Shown here piece after piece: positions 17,686 to 28,679 of a stretch of DNA of 64,000 bases (the first letter of the stretch is position 1; each line of letters begins with the position of its first letter). A program made the position numbers and the translations under genes. A model generated the notes under the pieces. That model did no database searches, was not told the DNA's origin, and saw only the letters and a list, made by a program, of their open reading frames with translations. This DNA is from Streptomyces lycii (lineage in GTDB: Bacteria > Actinomycetota > Actinomycetes > Streptomycetales > Streptomycetaceae): assembly GCF_009735685.1 (NCBI RefSeq), contig NZ_WHPN01000392.1:1-64000 (forward strand), in the 5' to 3' direction.

Positions 17686-20322
17686 TCAGGCCGGGGGAAG
17701 CGTGGCCAGCTGCGCGGCGATGCGGTCGATGTCGGCCTCCGCCGTCGCCAGCCGCGTCCGGATCTTCCCGACCACGTGGTCCGGCGCCTTGGCGAGGAAG
17801 CCCTCGTTCCCCAGCTTCGCCGTGGCCTGCGCCTTCTCCTTCTCCGCGGCCGCGAGGTCCTTGCGCAGACGCTTCCGCTCGGCGTCGACGTCGATCGCCC
17901 CCGACAGGTCCAGCGCCACCGTCGCCCCCGCGACCGGCAGGGTCGCGGTGGCCGTGAAGCCCTCGCCCTCCGGCTGGAGCCGCAGCAGGGCGCGGATGGC
18001 CGCCTCGTGCCCGGCCAGCCCGGTGCCGGTCAGGTCGAGCCGCGCCGGGACCTTCTGACCCGGCTGGAGCCCCTGGTCGGCGCGGAACCGGCGGACCTCG
18101 GTGACGACCTGCTGGACGGTCTCGATCTCGCGCTCGGCGGCCGTGTCGCGGAAACCGGAGTCCGCCGGCCAGTCGGCGACGACGACCGACTCCTGGCCCG
18201 TGAGCGTGGTCCACAGGGTCTCGGTGACGAACGGGATCACCGGGTGCAGCAGCCGCAGCGTGACGTCGAGGACCTCGCCCAGGACCCGGCGCGAGACCTC
18301 GGCCGCCGGGCCGCCCGCCTGGAAGGTGGTCTTGGACAGCTCGACGTACCAGTCGAAGACCTCGTCCCACGCGAAGTGGAAGAGGGTGTCGGACAGCTTC
18401 GCGAACTGGTAGTCCTCGTAGTACGCGTCGACCTCGGCGACCACGGTGTTCAGCCGGGAGAGGATCCACCGGTCCTCGGGCCGCAGCAGCGCGGCGTCCG
18501 GCAGCTCGCCCTCGGTCGTGGCGCCGTTCATCATGGCGAAGCGGGTGGCGTTCCAGATCTTGTTGGCGAAGTTCCGGGAGGCCTGGACCCAGTCCTCGCC
18601 GATCGGGACGTCGACGCCGGGGTTGGCGCCGCGGGCCAGGGTGAAGCGGACGGCGTCGGAGCCGTACGTGTCCATCCAGTCCAGCGGGTTGACCGCGTTG
18701 CCGAAGGACTTCGACATCTTCTTGCCGAACTGGTCGCGGACCATGCCGTGCAGCGCGATGGTGTGGAACGGCGGGGTGCCGTCCATCGCGTAGAGGCCGA
18801 ACATCATCATCCGGGCGACCCAGAAGAAGAGGATGTCGTACCCCGTGACCAGGACGGAGTTCGGGTAGAACTTCGCGAGGCTCTCGGTCTCCTCGGGCCA
18901 GCCGAGCGTGGAGAACGGCCACAGGCCGGAGGAGAACCAGGTGTCCAGGACGTCCGTGTCCTGCCGCCAGCCCTCGCCGGACGGGGGCTCCTCGTCCGGT
19001 CCGACGCAGACGACCTCGCCGGCCGGGCCGTACCAGACCGGGATGCGGTGGCCCCACCAGAGCTGGCGCGAGATGCACCAGTCGTGGAGGTTGTCGACCC
19101 AGTCGAAGTAGCGCTTCTCCATCTCCTGCGGGTGGATCGTGACGCGGCCGTCGCGGACCGCGTCACCCGCGGCCTTGGCGAGCGGGCCGACCTTGACCCA
19201 CCACTGCATGGACAGCCGCGGCTCGATCGTCGTCTTGCAGCGCGAGCAGTGCCCGACGGAGTGCGTGTACGGACGCTTCTCGGCGACGATGCGGCCGTCG
19301 GCGCGCAGCGCGGCGACGATCGCCGAGCGGGCCTCCAGCCGGTCCAGGCCCTGGAACGGGCCGTGCGCGGTGATGACCGCGTGCTCGTCCATCACGGCGA
19401 GGTTGGGCAGGTCGTGCCGGCGGCCGATCTCGAAGTCGTTCGGGTCGTGCGCGGGCGTCACCTTGACGGCGCCGGTGCCGAACTCCGGGTCGACGTGCTC
19501 GTCGGCGACGACGGGGATGCGGCGGCCGGTGAGGGGCAGCTCGATCTCGGTGCCGACCAGGTGCCGGTAGCGCTCGTCGCCGGGGTGGACGGCGACGGCG
19601 GTGTCGCCGAGCATCGTCTCGGCACGGGTCGTCGCGACGACGACCTCGGCGTCACCGGACCCGTAGCGGATCGAGACCAGCTCGCCCTCGTCGTCCTGGT
19701 ACTCCACCTCGATGTCGGAGATGGCCGTCAGGCAGCGGGGGCACCAGTTGATGATGCGCTCGGCGCGGTAGATCAGCTCGTCGTCGTAGAGCCGCTTGAA
19801 GATGGCCCGGACGGCGCGGGACAGGCCCTCGTCCATGGTGAACCGCTCGCGCGACCAGTCGACGCCGTCGCCGAGGCGGCGCATCTGGCCGGAGATCTGC
19901 CCGCCGGACTCGGCCTTCCACTTCCAGACCCGCTCGGTGAACGCCTCGCGCCCCAGGTCGTGCCGGGACTTGCCCTCCTTGGCCAGCTCGCGCTCGACGA
20001 CGTTCTGCGTGGCGATGCCCGCGTGGTCCATGCCGGGCTGCCACAGCGCCTCATAGCCCTGCATGCGCTTGCGGCGGGTGAGGGCGTCGATCAGCGTGTG
20101 CTCGAAGGCGTGGCCGAGGTGGAGCGAACCGGTGACGTTCGGCGGCGGGATGACGACGGCGTAGGGCTCCTTGGGGGACTTGGCGTCCGCCTCGAAGTAA
20201 CCCCGCTCCACCCAGCGCTCGTACAGCTGCCCCTCTACGTCGGCCGGCGCGTACTGGGTCGGCAGATCAACGGGGGCGCTGGTGTGGGCCCCTCCGCGGG
20301 GGCGCTGGGTGTTGTCGCTCAC
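17686..20322 (-). CDS. valS: Valyl-tRNA synthetase
   Basis: 878 aa, class I aminoacyl-tRNA synthetase. It shows the HIGH motif as HLGH ([17 protein letters not shown]), the KMSKS motif as [11 protein letters not shown], an editing (CP1) domain between them and a C-terminal coiled-coil arm (about residues 815-878) that is diagnostic for ValRS. It charges tRNA-Val and hydrolyses mischarged threonine. No T-box-like leader is evident; the divergent gene starts about 120 bp away. Confidence 0.97.
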   Translation of the reverse strand: MSDNTQRPRGGAHTSAPVDLPTQYAPADVEGQLYERWVERGYFEADAKSPKEPYAVVIPPPNVTGSLHLGHAFEHTLIDALTRRKRMQGYEALWQPGMDHAGIATQNVVERELAKEGKSRHDLGREAFTERVWKWKAESGGQISGQMRRLGDGVDWSRERFTMDEGLSRAVRAIFKRLYDDELIYRAERIINWCPRCLTAISDIEVEYQDDEGELVSIRYGSGDAEVVVATTRAETMLGDTAVAVHPGDERYRHLVGTEIELPLTGRRIPVVADEHVDPEFGTGAVKVTPAHDPNDFEIGRRHDLPNLAVMDEHAVITAHGPFQGLDRLEARSAIVAALRADGRIVAEKRPYTHSVGHCSRCKTTIEPRLSMQWWVKVGPLAKAAGDAVRDGRVTIHPQEMEKRYFDWVDNLHDWCISRQLWWGHRIPVWYGPAGEVVCVGPDEEPPSGEGWRQDTDVLDTWFSSGLWPFSTLGWPEETESLAKFYPNSVLVTGYDILFFWVARMMMFGLYAMDGTPPFHTIALHGMVRDQFGKKMSKSFGNAVNPLDWMDTYGSDAVRFTLARGANPGVDVPIGEDWVQASRNFANKIWNATRFAMMNGATTEGELPDAALLRPEDRWILSRLNTVVAEVDAYYEDYQFAKLSDTLFHFAWDEVFDWYVELSKTTFQAGGPAAEVSRRVLGEVLDVTLRLLHPVIPFVTETLWTTLTGQESVVVADWPADSGFRDTAAEREIETVQQVVTEVRRFRADQGLQPGQKVPARLDLTGTGLAGHEAAIRALLRLQPEGEGFTATATLPVAGATVALDLSGAIDVDAERKRLRKDLAAAEKEKAQATAKLGNEGFLAKAPDHVVGKIRTRLATAEADIDRIAAQLATLPPA

Positions 20323-20441
20323 GGCGCCAGTCTAAGGGCCGGAACACCGCTGTTACGAACCCGTTGCCGCCCCGGGGTAAAGCCCGCGTAAGTCGTCAGG
20401 AAGGATGTGAGCCCACGCAGATGCGAAGACCAGGGGGAGAG

Positions 20442-21416
20442 ATGAGCCACAACCAGCCGCCACCGCAGCCGGGACCGTACGGCGGCGGACAGCCCGGACC
20501 CTACGGCCCGGGCGGTGCGGCGGGCGGACCGGGTTACGGCTATCCGCAGCAGCCGCCCGGCCAGGTTCCTCCCCAGCCCGGCTACGGCCAACCGCAGCCC
20601 GGCCCCGATCCGTACGGCCGGCCGCAGCAGCCCGGGTACGGACAGCAGCCCGGGTACGGGCAGCAGCAGCCGCAGCCCGGCGCCCCGTACGGCGCTCAGG
20701 CCCCGTACGGGCAGCAGCCGCCGTACGGCCAGATGCCCCCGCCCCCGCCCACCGGCGGCGGAAGCGGCAGGGGCAGGACCGTCGGCATCGTCGTCGGCGC
20801 CGTCGTCGCGGTCGCCGCGGTCGTCGGCGGCGCCGTCCTCTTCACCGGCGGCGGCCCCGCCGAGGACGACGGTCCGCACAAGCTGACCACCCCGCAGAAG
20901 GTGGCCGAGGAGTTCGACCGCCAGGGCGCCGGCAAGGACGACTCCGACCTGCCCGCCGGGGAGAAGGACTCGCTGCAGGCCCTTCCCGGGGTCACGGACC
21001 CGCACCCGGTGCAGGCCGAGTACCAGACCGCGTCGAAGAAGCAGATGCTGCTGACCGGCGTCTGGGGCGAGGTGGAGAACCCGGAGCAGGTCATCGACGC
21101 CATGTTCGTGGTGATCCAGAAGTCCGCGGAGGAGCAGGGCGACGTCGAGGTCCTCGGCAGTCCGGAGTCGGTGGAGCCGGACGGCCTGGGCAGCGCCGTC
21201 ATGAAGTGCCAGAAGTTCAAGACGACGGTGGACGACCCGGACGTCCCGATCGACCACGCCGAGCTGCCGGTCTGCATCTGGGCCGACTCCAGCACCGTCG
21301 GCGGAGTCATGGTGATGGATCCTGTCGCGCTGATCGCGGGCAAGGCGGACGTCGAGGGGGTCGCGGAGACGGCCGCCGAGGTGCGCGCCGACGCCCGCGT
21401 GAAGATCGGGAAGTAA
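20442..21416 (+). CDS. Membrane-anchored protein, tandem paralogue 1
   Basis: 324 aa of unknown function. Residues 1-105 are a Pro/Gly/Tyr/Gln-rich low-complexity tail (many PGYGQQ units), probably cytoplasmic. A single membrane helix follows (TVGIVVGAVVAVAAVVGGAV), then an outside domain of about 190 residues with two cysteines in conserved settings (AVMKCQ and LPVCIW), likely a disulfide. ATG 20442 is preceded by a GGGGGAGAG site. It is divergent from valS and first of three similar genes 25-30 bp apart, clearly one operon. The architecture recalls regulated membrane anchors, but no family name can be given. Confidence 0.82.
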   Translation: MSHNQPPPQPGPYGGGQPGPYGPGGAAGGPGYGYPQQPPGQVPPQPGYGQPQPGPDPYGRPQQPGYGQQPGYGQQQPQPGAPYGAQAPYGQQPPYGQMPPPPPTGGGSGRGRTVGIVVGAVVAVAAVVGGAVLFTGGGPAEDDGPHKLTTPQKVAEEFDRQGAGKDDSDLPAGEKDSLQALPGVTDPHPVQAEYQTASKKQMLLTGVWGEVENPEQVIDAMFVVIQKSAEEQGDVEVLGSPESVEPDGLGSAVMKCQKFKTTVDDPDVPIDHAELPVCIWADSSTVGGVMVMDPVALIAGKADVEGVAETAAEVRADARVKIGK

Positions 21417-21442
21417 CGGCAGCCGAGAGGACCTCCACCGCC

Positions 21443-22459
21443 ATGAGCCAGCACCAGCCGGGTCCCTACGGCGAGCCGCGGCAGCCGGGCCCCGTTCCCG
21501 GTCCCCACGGTCAGCCGCAGCAGGGGCAGCCCGGCTACGGCTACCCGCAGCAGCCGCCCGCCGGGCCCGCGCCGCAGCCCGGCTACGGCTACCCGCAGCC
21601 CGGTCCGAACCCGTACGCCCAGCCCCAGCAGCCCGGCCAGTACACCCAGCAGCCCCCGCAGCCCCCGTACGGGCAGCAACTCCCGTACGGGCAGCAGCCG
21701 CCGTACGGCCGGATGCCCCCGCCCCCGCCCACCGGCGGCGGAAGCGGCAGGGGCAGGACCGTGGGCATCGTCGCCGGCGCCGTCGTCGCGGTCGCCGCGG
21801 TCGTCGGCGGCGCCGTCCTCTTCACCGGCGGTGACGGCTCCGGGGGCCCGGACGGGAAGGGCGGCCCGGGCGGCGGGCCGGCGCGGGGCGAAGTCGCCCC
21901 GTACACCCTGAAGATGCCCGAGAAGCTTCTCGACGGCGAGTACTCCAAGCAGCCGACCGGCGCGGACCCCGCGAAGGACGAGGGCCTCGCCGACAAGGCC
22001 ACGGCCGACAGGCTGGGCGTGAAGAACGCCGAACAGGCCACCGGCGTCTACGGCAACTCGCAGAAGCAGAGCCTGTACGTCATCGGCGTCCACGGCCGGG
22101 TCGACGACCCGGAGAAGTCGGTCGACGCCCTCTTCGCCCAGATCGAGGACCAGAACGCGCAGGCCGCCGCCGGGACCGAGACCGAGACGGTCACCCCGGT
22201 CACCGAGTACTCCCCCGGCGGCTTCGACGGCGCCGTCATGAAGTGCAAGGCCGAGACCGGCGTCCAGGGCGAGGGCGAGTCCCGGATCAAGGCCGAGGTG
22301 GCCTACTGCGTCTGGGGCGACACCAGCGCCCTCGGCATCGTCCAGCACCAGCTCACGTCCATCGCCGGCGCCGAGGCGTCCGGGAAGGTCATGACCACCG
22401 AAGAACTCTCGGTCGAGACGGTCGCGGTCCGCGACGAAGTCCGCGTCGAGAAGAAGTAA
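21443..22459 (+). CDS. Membrane-anchored protein, tandem paralogue 2
   Basis: 338 aa, same plan as its neighbours: a PGYGYPQQ-rich tail (1-105), one membrane helix and an outside domain with cysteines in AVMKCK and VAYCVW. About 150 bp spanning the end of the tail and the whole membrane helix (21682-21831) differ from paralogue 1 (20702-20851) at only a few positions, whereas the outer domains have diverged strongly. Starts at ATG 21443, 26 bp after paralogue 1. Confidence 0.82.
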   Translation: MSQHQPGPYGEPRQPGPVPGPHGQPQQGQPGYGYPQQPPAGPAPQPGYGYPQPGPNPYAQPQQPGQYTQQPPQPPYGQQLPYGQQPPYGRMPPPPPTGGGSGRGRTVGIVAGAVVAVAAVVGGAVLFTGGDGSGGPDGKGGPGGGPARGEVAPYTLKMPEKLLDGEYSKQPTGADPAKDEGLADKATADRLGVKNAEQATGVYGNSQKQSLYVIGVHGRVDDPEKSVDALFAQIEDQNAQAAAGTETETVTPVTEYSPGGFDGAVMKCKAETGVQGEGESRIKAEVAYCVWGDTSALGIVQHQLTSIAGAEASGKVMTTEELSVETVAVRDEVRVEKK

Positions 22460-22488
22460 CCACCAGCAGCACGCCCCGAGGGGGAACC

Positions 22489-23337
22489 GTGAGTCACCAG
22501 CAGCCTCCGCCGCCGTCCGGCCCGTACGACGGCGGACAGCAGCACAACCCGTACGCCGCCGGCCCGCCGCCGCAGCAGCCCGGCTACGGCTACCCGCAGG
22601 GCGCGCAGCCCGGCCCGCAGGGCCACGCAGGAGTACCGCCGCAGGGCGGTCCCGGTTACGGCTACCCGCCGGCCGGAGCACCGGGCGCCCCCGGCGGCCA
22701 GCCCTGGCCGCCGCAGGCCCCGCCGCCGTCGCGCGGGCTCGGCAAGGGGGCGATCATCGGCATCGCCGCCGGTGCCCTCGTCGTCCTGCTGGTGGTCGGC
22801 TTCGGTGTCGTCTCGATGCTCGGCGGCCCGGAGGGCACCGAGAAGCTCACGGCGCCGCAGACCCTGCTCGACGGGGACTACGAGAAGGCGCCGGACTCCT
22901 CCCAGCTCCAGCAGCAGCGCGACATGCTCCAGGACGAACTGCCCTCCGACGGCACGGCAGTGGTCGCGCAGTACACGCAGGGCGGCGACGCCACGAAGGG
23001 CGCGCTGATCCTGTCCGGCGCCTGGGGCGACATCGACTCGGACCCCGCGGACACCCGCAAGGACGCCCTGGACGGCATGGCGCAGGGCCAGGGTGCCGAA
23101 GTGGTGCAGTCGCCGAAGGACTTCGGCAGCGGTGACGACGTCCTCAGCTGCCAGGTGCTGAAGGCCACCCAGGGCCTGGGCGAGCTGTACATGCCGGCCT
23201 GTGCCTGGTCGGACAACTCCACCATGGCCGTGGTCGCCGTGGTCTCCCCCGACTACACGTCGGAGGACTCCGTGAACCTCGACGAGTACGCGGACACCGT
23301 CTCCAAGGTGCGGGACGAGACCGTGCAGCCGAAGTAG
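22489..23337 (+). CDS. Membrane-anchored protein, tandem paralogue 3
   Basis: 282 aa with the same design but a shorter Pro/Gly/Gln tail and a different membrane helix (GAIIGIAAGALVVLLVVGFGVV). The outer domain keeps the cysteine pair (LSCQV and MPACAWSD). GTG 22489 is preceded by GAGGGGGAA. Last gene of the three; a strong hairpin shared with convergent clpX follows. Confidence 0.8.
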   Translation: MSHQQPPPPSGPYDGGQQHNPYAAGPPPQQPGYGYPQGAQPGPQGHAGVPPQGGPGYGYPPAGAPGAPGGQPWPPQAPPPSRGLGKGAIIGIAAGALVVLLVVGFGVVSMLGGPEGTEKLTAPQTLLDGDYEKAPDSSQLQQQRDMLQDELPSDGTAVVAQYTQGGDATKGALILSGAWGDIDSDPADTRKDALDGMAQGQGAEVVQSPKDFGSGDDVLSCQVLKATQGLGELYMPACAWSDNSTMAVVAVVSPDYTSEDSVNLDEYADTVSKVRDETVQPK

Positions 23338-23384
23338 CGGCCGCCGTACGCGGACCGCACGGCGGGCCCGCGGGGGAAACGTGA

Positions 23385-23417
23385 GGGGCGGCCCGGACAT
23401 CGCGTCCGGGCCGCCCC
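23385..23417. terminator. Bidirectional terminator between the paralogue operon and clpX
   Basis: A perfect 14-bp stem (23385-23398/23404-23417) with a 5-nt loop lies between two convergent genes. Confidence 0.85.
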
Positions 23418-23449
23418 TTCGTGTTCCGTGCCGCCGGGCGGCGGGTGGG

Positions 23450-24739
<1,290 letters not shown>

Positions 24740-24883
24740 GAGGTGCTTCCCCTTCGCCTGGGATCCGCCCTGATCTTTCGGACCCTGGTGCCTGTCTGGG
24801 TTGTCCGGAAACCGCGACGCGGTGGTTCCGTCACGGCCCGATGCCCCCTCCCGACGGTACCTTGCCGGGCCCCCCGTCCGGGC

Positions 24884-24912
24884 CCCCCTTGGACCGACTC
24901 GGTCCAAGGGGG
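24884..24912 (-). terminator. clpP1-clpP2 operon terminator
   Basis: A perfect 12-bp stem (24884-24895/24901-24912) with loop GACTC starts 9 bp after the clpP2 stop. It isolates clpX transcription from the clpP operon. Confidence 0.8.
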
Positions 24913-24920
24913 TCATCGCG

Positions 24921-25583
24921 TCATGCGAAAGCGGAACTCTTCCGCGTCGAGACGATCTGGTCCACCAGACCGTACTCGAGCGACTCCTCCGCGGTAAGGA
25001 TCTTGTCTCGCTCGATGTCGTCGCGGATCTTCTCGATCGGCGTCGTGGAGTGCTTGGCCAGCAGCTCCTCCAGCTGCAGCCGCATCCGCAGGATCTCGTT
25101 GGCCGCGATCTCCAGGTCGGAGACCTGGCCGCGGCCGGTCTCGCTGTACGGCTGGTGGATCAGGAGGCGGGCGTTCGGCAGCGCCATCCGCTTGCCGGGG
25201 GTGCCGGCGGCGAGCAGCACGGCCGCGGCGGAGGCCGCCTGGCCCATGCAGACCGTCTGGATGTCGGGCTTCACGAACTGCATCGTGTCGTAGATCGCGG
25301 TCAGCGCCGTGAAGGAGCCGCCGGGCGAGTTGATGTAGATCGAGATGTCCCGGTCGGGGTCCATCGACTCCAGGCACAGCAGCTGCGCCATGACGTCGTT
25401 GGCAGAGGCGTCGTCGATCTGCACGCCGAGGAAGATCACGCGCTCTTCGAACAGCTTCGCGTACGGGTCGTACTCCCGGACGCCCTGCGAGGTGCGCTCG
25501 ACGAAGCGGGGCACGATGTACCGGGACTCGGCGCGGGGTCCCTCGTAGCGGCCGCTGGGGTTCTTGCTCATGTGGGTGTTCAC
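24921..25583 (-). CDS. clpP2: ClpP2 protease subunit
   Basis: 220 aa, serine peptidase S14. Catalytic Ser118 (GQAASAA) and His143 (LIHQP) are present; the aspartate lies further on. The N-terminal extension is longer than in ClpP1, as expected for actinobacterial ClpP2, which forms a mixed tetradecamer with ClpP1. Start taken as GTG 25583; ATG 25571 is an equally possible start. It follows clpP1 by 54 bp in one operon. Confidence 0.95.
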   Translation of the reverse strand: MNTHMSKNPSGRYEGPRAESRYIVPRFVERTSQGVREYDPYAKLFEERVIFLGVQIDDASANDVMAQLLCLESMDPDRDISIYINSPGGSFTALTAIYDTMQFVKPDIQTVCMGQAASAAAVLLAAGTPGKRMALPNARLLIHQPYSETGRGQVSDLEIAANEILRMRLQLEELLAKHSTTPIEKIRDDIERDKILTAEESLEYGLVDQIVSTRKSSAFA

Positions 25584-25637
25584 CGTCCTGGTGGCGATCA
25601 GTGGACTGGGGGCCGGCTGCGCGGTGGCGTCCGGGGC

Positions 25638-26252
25638 TCAGGCCCCGGTGCCGCCCCCGCCCGGAACGCCCGAGGCGGAGGTCATGACCTCGTCGATGAG
25701 GCCGTACTCCTTGGCTTCCTGGGCAGAGAACCAGCGGTCGCGGTCGGAGTCACGGGTGATCTGCTCGACGGTCTGACCGGTGTGGAAGGCGGTCAGCTCC
25801 GCCATCCGCTTCTTGGTGTGCAGCAGCCGCTCGGCGTGGATCTTGATGTCCGAGGCGGAGCCGGCCAGGCCCGCGGAGGGCTGGTGGATGAGGATTTCGG
25901 AGTTCGGGAGCGCGAAGCGCTTGCCGGGCGTGCCGGCGCTCAGCAGGAACTGGCCCATCGAGGCGGCGAGGCCCATCGCGATCGTGACCACGTCGTTCTT
26001 GATGTACTGCATGGTGTCGTAGATCGCCATGCCGGCCGAGATCGAGCCGCCCGGGCTGTTGACGTACAGGTAGATGTCCTTGTCGGGGTCAGCGGCAAGG
26101 AGGAGCAGCTGCGCCGTGATCTTGTTGGCGATCTCGTCGTCGACCTGCTGGCCGAGGAAGATGATCCGCTCCCCGAGCAGCCGGTTGTAGACCTGGTCGC
26201 CAAGGCCACCGAAGGTCGGCTCGCCGGCGGCGGAAGGCATCAGATTCGTCAC
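25638..26252 (-). CDS. clpP1: ClpP1 protease subunit
   Basis: 204 aa. The triad Ser98 (GLAASMGQF) and His123 (LIHQPSAG) plus a downstream aspartate is intact. It is the first gene of the clpP1P2 operon. A ClgR-type site lies about 190 bp upstream, consistent with activation of clp genes by ClgR in Streptomyces. Gly-rich C-terminal tail (PGGGGTGA). Confidence 0.95.
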   Translation of the reverse strand: MTNLMPSAAGEPTFGGLGDQVYNRLLGERIIFLGQQVDDEIANKITAQLLLLAADPDKDIYLYVNSPGGSISAGMAIYDTMQYIKNDVVTIAMGLAASMGQFLLSAGTPGKRFALPNSEILIHQPSAGLAGSASDIKIHAERLLHTKKRMAELTAFHTGQTVEQITRDSDRDRWFSAQEAKEYGLIDEVMTSASGVPGGGGTGA

Positions 26253-26440
26253 GTATCCACCTGCTCGTAGTTCGACGGCCGCGCGCCGTCTCAGCGTCTT
26301 CTGGTACTTCTGCGGGCGGGGCTCCGGGCCTTGCGTCCCGGGCCGTCCGGCACCCTCGGGTGCCTTACGGACACTCCCCTGCCCTCCTGTCTACGGACCC
26401 TAACGCGCTGGTCGGCGGGCGCCATCCCGCATTGTCAACT

Positions 26441-26454
26441 GTTCGCTGTGAGCG
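26441..26454. promoter_or_regulatory. Candidate ClgR operator upstream of clpP1
   Basis: GTTCGC-TGTGA-GCG matches the GTTCGC-N5-GCG arrangement I remember for ClgR, the activator of clpP1P2, clpC and lon in Streptomyces. It lies 189-202 bp before the clpP1 start, in a 423-bp gap (26253-26675) that otherwise has only low-complexity GCGGAC repeats and the tig terminator. Confidence 0.55.
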
Positions 26455-26605
26455 CAGGCCCGCGGGCACACCGGAGACCGCGGGCCGCGGCGCCCGGGCG
26501 GCGCGTCCGCGGCAGGCGGCCGGACGGCGGACCGGCGGCGGACGGACGGACGGCGGCGGACCGGCAGCGTGCGGACGGACGGCTGCGGACGGCGTGCGGA
26601 TACGC

Positions 26606-26640
26606 GGCAGGCCCGGACGCGCGACGCGTCCGGGCCTGCC
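26606..26640 (-). terminator. tig terminator
   Basis: A perfect 15-bp stem (26606-26620/26626-26640) with a 5-nt loop lies 36 bp after the trigger factor stop. Confidence 0.8.
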
Positions 26641-26675
26641 GACACAAGGGTCCGTGGGACCGCGGAGGACGGGGC

Positions 26676-28103
26676 TCAGGCCTCGTTCTTCTCCTCGGCC
26701 GGCTTCTCCTCTGCCGGCTCGGCCTTCCCGCCCTCGGCGGCGTCGGAGCCGGAGTCCGCGGAGGCGGCCTCGACCGTCTCGGCGGTCTCGTCCTCGTCGT
26801 CCAGGTCGACGACCTCGCCGTTGCTGTCCTTGACCGTGGCCGCCTCGACGACCACCGCGAGGGCCTTGCCGCGGGAGACCTCGCCGACGAGCATCGGGAC
26901 CTGCCCGCCCTCGACGACCGCCTGGGCGAACTGGTCGGGGCTCATGCCGGAGGACTGGGCGCGGCGCATGAGGTGCTCGGTGAGCTCCTCCTGGCCGACG
27001 GACAGCTTCTCCTTGTTGACCAGCTCGTCCAGGACGAACTGCGTCTTGATGCCCTTCTCGGCCTGCTCCTTGAGCTCGGCGTCGAACTCCTCGGCGGTCT
27101 TGTCCTGGATCTTGAGGTAACCCTCCAGGTCCAGGCCCATCTGGCCGAGCTGGTGGTGCTCGAGGTTGTGCTTGCGGGTCTTGACCTCGTCCTCGAGGAG
27201 CTTCTCGGGGATCGGCACCTCGACGAGCTCCAGCAGGGCGTCCAGCACCTTCTCCTGGGCCTGCGTGGCCTGGTCGTACTGCTTCGACTGCTCCAGCCGC
27301 TTGCGGCTGTCGGCGCGCAGCTCCTCGAGGGTGTCGAACTCGCTCGCGAGCTGGGCGAAGTCGTCGTCCAGCTCGGGCAGCTCACGGGAGGCGACGGCGG
27401 TCACGTCGACCTTGACCTCGGCCTCCTTGCCCTGGGCGGAGCCGCCCTTGAGCTCGGAGGTGAAGGTGGCGGTGCCGCCGGCCTCCAGGCCGGTGACGGC
27501 CTCGTCGATGCCGTCGAGCAGCTCGCCGGAGCCGATGGTGTAGCTGACGCCGCTCGCGACGCCGTCCTCCAGGACCTCGCCGTCGACCTTGGCCTCCAGG
27601 TCGAGCGTCACGACGTCGCCCTCGGCGGCGGCGCGCTCGACCGGGGTGGTGGAGGCGAAGCGCTCACGGAGCTGCTCGACCGCCTTGTCCACCTCCTCGT
27701 CGGAGACCTCGACGGCGTCGACGGTCACCTCGATGCCGGAGTAGTCCGGGATCTCCACGGACGGGCGGATGTCGACCTCGGCGGTGAAGGCCAGCAGCTC
27801 GCCGTCCTTCAGCTCGGTGATGTCGACCTCGGGCTGGCCGAGCGGGTTGAGCTCGCCCTCGTTCACCGCGTCCGTGTAGAACTTCGGCAGCGCGTCGTTG
27901 ACGGCCTCCTCCAGCACAGCTCCGCGGCCGAACCGCTGGTCGATGACCCGGGCCGGGATCTTGCCCTTGCGGAAGCCAGGCACCGAGACCTGCTGGTTGA
28001 TCTTCTTGTACGCCGCGTCGAGGCTGGGCTTGAGCTCCTCGAAGGGCACCTCGACAGTGAGCCGAACCCGGGTCGGGTTCAGGTTCTCCACGGCGCTCTT
28101 CAC
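26676..28103 (-). CDS. tig: Trigger factor chaperone
   Basis: 475 aa. It has an N-terminal ribosome-binding domain with the [12 protein letters not shown] signature (about 44-55), a central FKBP-type prolyl isomerase domain (about 150-250), a helical C-terminal substrate-binding region and an acidic Glu/Ala-rich tail. It binds nascent chains at the exit tunnel. GTG 28103 is selected because AAGGAG precedes it and the product then starts [15 protein letters not shown]. Its neighbourhood upstream of clpP1P2 is classical. Confidence 0.96.
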   Translation of the reverse strand: MKSAVENLNPTRVRLTVEVPFEELKPSLDAAYKKINQQVSVPGFRKGKIPARVIDQRFGRGAVLEEAVNDALPKFYTDAVNEGELNPLGQPEVDITELKDGELLAFTAEVDIRPSVEIPDYSGIEVTVDAVEVSDEEVDKAVEQLRERFASTTPVERAAAEGDVVTLDLEAKVDGEVLEDGVASGVSYTIGSGELLDGIDEAVTGLEAGGTATFTSELKGGSAQGKEAEVKVDVTAVASRELPELDDDFAQLASEFDTLEELRADSRKRLEQSKQYDQATQAQEKVLDALLELVEVPIPEKLLEDEVKTRKHNLEHHQLGQMGLDLEGYLKIQDKTAEEFDAELKEQAEKGIKTQFVLDELVNKEKLSVGQEELTEHLMRRAQSSGMSPDQFAQAVVEGGQVPMLVGEVSRGKALAVVVEAATVKDSNGEVVDLDDEDETAETVEAASADSGSDAAEGGKAEPAEEKPAEEKNEA

Positions 28104-28328
28104 GGTTCGGTCTCCTTGGGGCTGACTTCTGGGATTCTGCGGGGAGCCTGTGTGAATCCCCGCTGATGGCGCCCCATGCTTCGGATCGACATCTAGATCG
28201 ACACAGACGGACACAGGCACGCAGCTTGCATAGTAACCGCAAGCGGTATCGCCCCCCTAACCCGAGCGGGGGCCACGGTGGCAGGCCGGACAGCACCGCC
28301 GGCACGGAGAGGCTGCGGACGGCGACGG

Positions 28329-28402
28329 TCGGGGTGGCCGGATTCGAACCGACGACCTTCCGCTCCCAAAGCGGACGCGCTACCAAGCTGCGCCACACCC
28401 CG
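28329..28402 (-). tRNA. tRNA-Pro (anticodon TGG)
   Basis: The 74-nt cloverleaf on the minus strand starts CGGGGTG and ends CACCCCG plus discriminator A, a perfect 7-bp acceptor stem. The anticodon loop TTTGGGA sits between TCCGC and GCGGA. The T arm is GTCGG-TTCGAAT-CCGGC. No CCA is encoded. Confidence 0.97.
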
Positions 28403-28539
28403 CTGGTGCGACACGTAGGGTACATGGCCGCAAGCACAGCGGCGCCCCTCACCGCGGCGCCGGGCATCGGGTGTGCGCCGGGCCGCCGGGACCCGCTACG
28501 ATGCACACCGTGCCGCGATCACTCCGATGCGTGGCGCGC

Positions 28540-28613
28540 GCGGGCGTAGCTCAATGGTAGAGCCCCAGTCTTCCAAACTGGCTACGCGGGTTCGATTCCC
28601 GTCGCCCGCTCCA
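28540..28613 (+). tRNA. tRNA-Gly (anticodon TCC), AICE integration target
   Basis: 74 nt including an encoded CCA (28611-28613). Acceptor GCGGGCG pairs with CGCCCGC; the anticodon loop CTTCCAA lies in the stem CCAGT/ACTGG; the T arm is GCGGG-TTCGATT-CCCGT. Its 3' 45 nt belong to the 46-bp att repeat, so the integrated element restores an intact tRNA. Confidence 0.97.
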
Positions 28614-28614
28614 C
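28569..28614. repeat. attL, 46-bp direct repeat
   Basis: The 46 bp from the anticodon loop of tRNA-Gly to one base past CCA are identical to 38364-38409. The flanks differ on both sides. Tyrosine integrases of AICEs recombine within such tRNA 3' segments. Confidence 0.95.
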
Positions 28615-28618
28615 ACAG

Positions 28619-28661
28619 CTCAGGGCCAGGTCAGAGATCATTCTCTCCGCCTGGCCCTGAG
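28619..28661. terminator. Terminator shared by tRNA-Gly and int
   Basis: CTCAGGGCCAGG (28619-28630) pairs perfectly with 28650-28661 around a 19-nt loop. It sits 5 bp after tRNA-Gly and 18 bp after the int stop on the other strand, so it can serve both. It belongs to the element and replaces the chromosomal tRNA terminator, displaced to 38411. Confidence 0.7.
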
Positions 28662-28679
28662 TCGTCTCCAGAGGCGTGT

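Noticed and set aside
17092..20391. A 1099-codon plus-strand frame opposite valS
   Set aside because: Antisense shadow; valS on the other strand has complete HIGH and KMSKS motifs.
20323..20441. T-box riboswitch in front of valS
   Set aside because: The gap to the divergent gene is only about 120 bp and shows no T-box sequence or specifier hairpin.
26500..26600. GCGGAC-type repeats after tig as a small RNA or repeat array
   Set aside because: Low-complexity sequence without regular period or pairing beyond the tig terminator.
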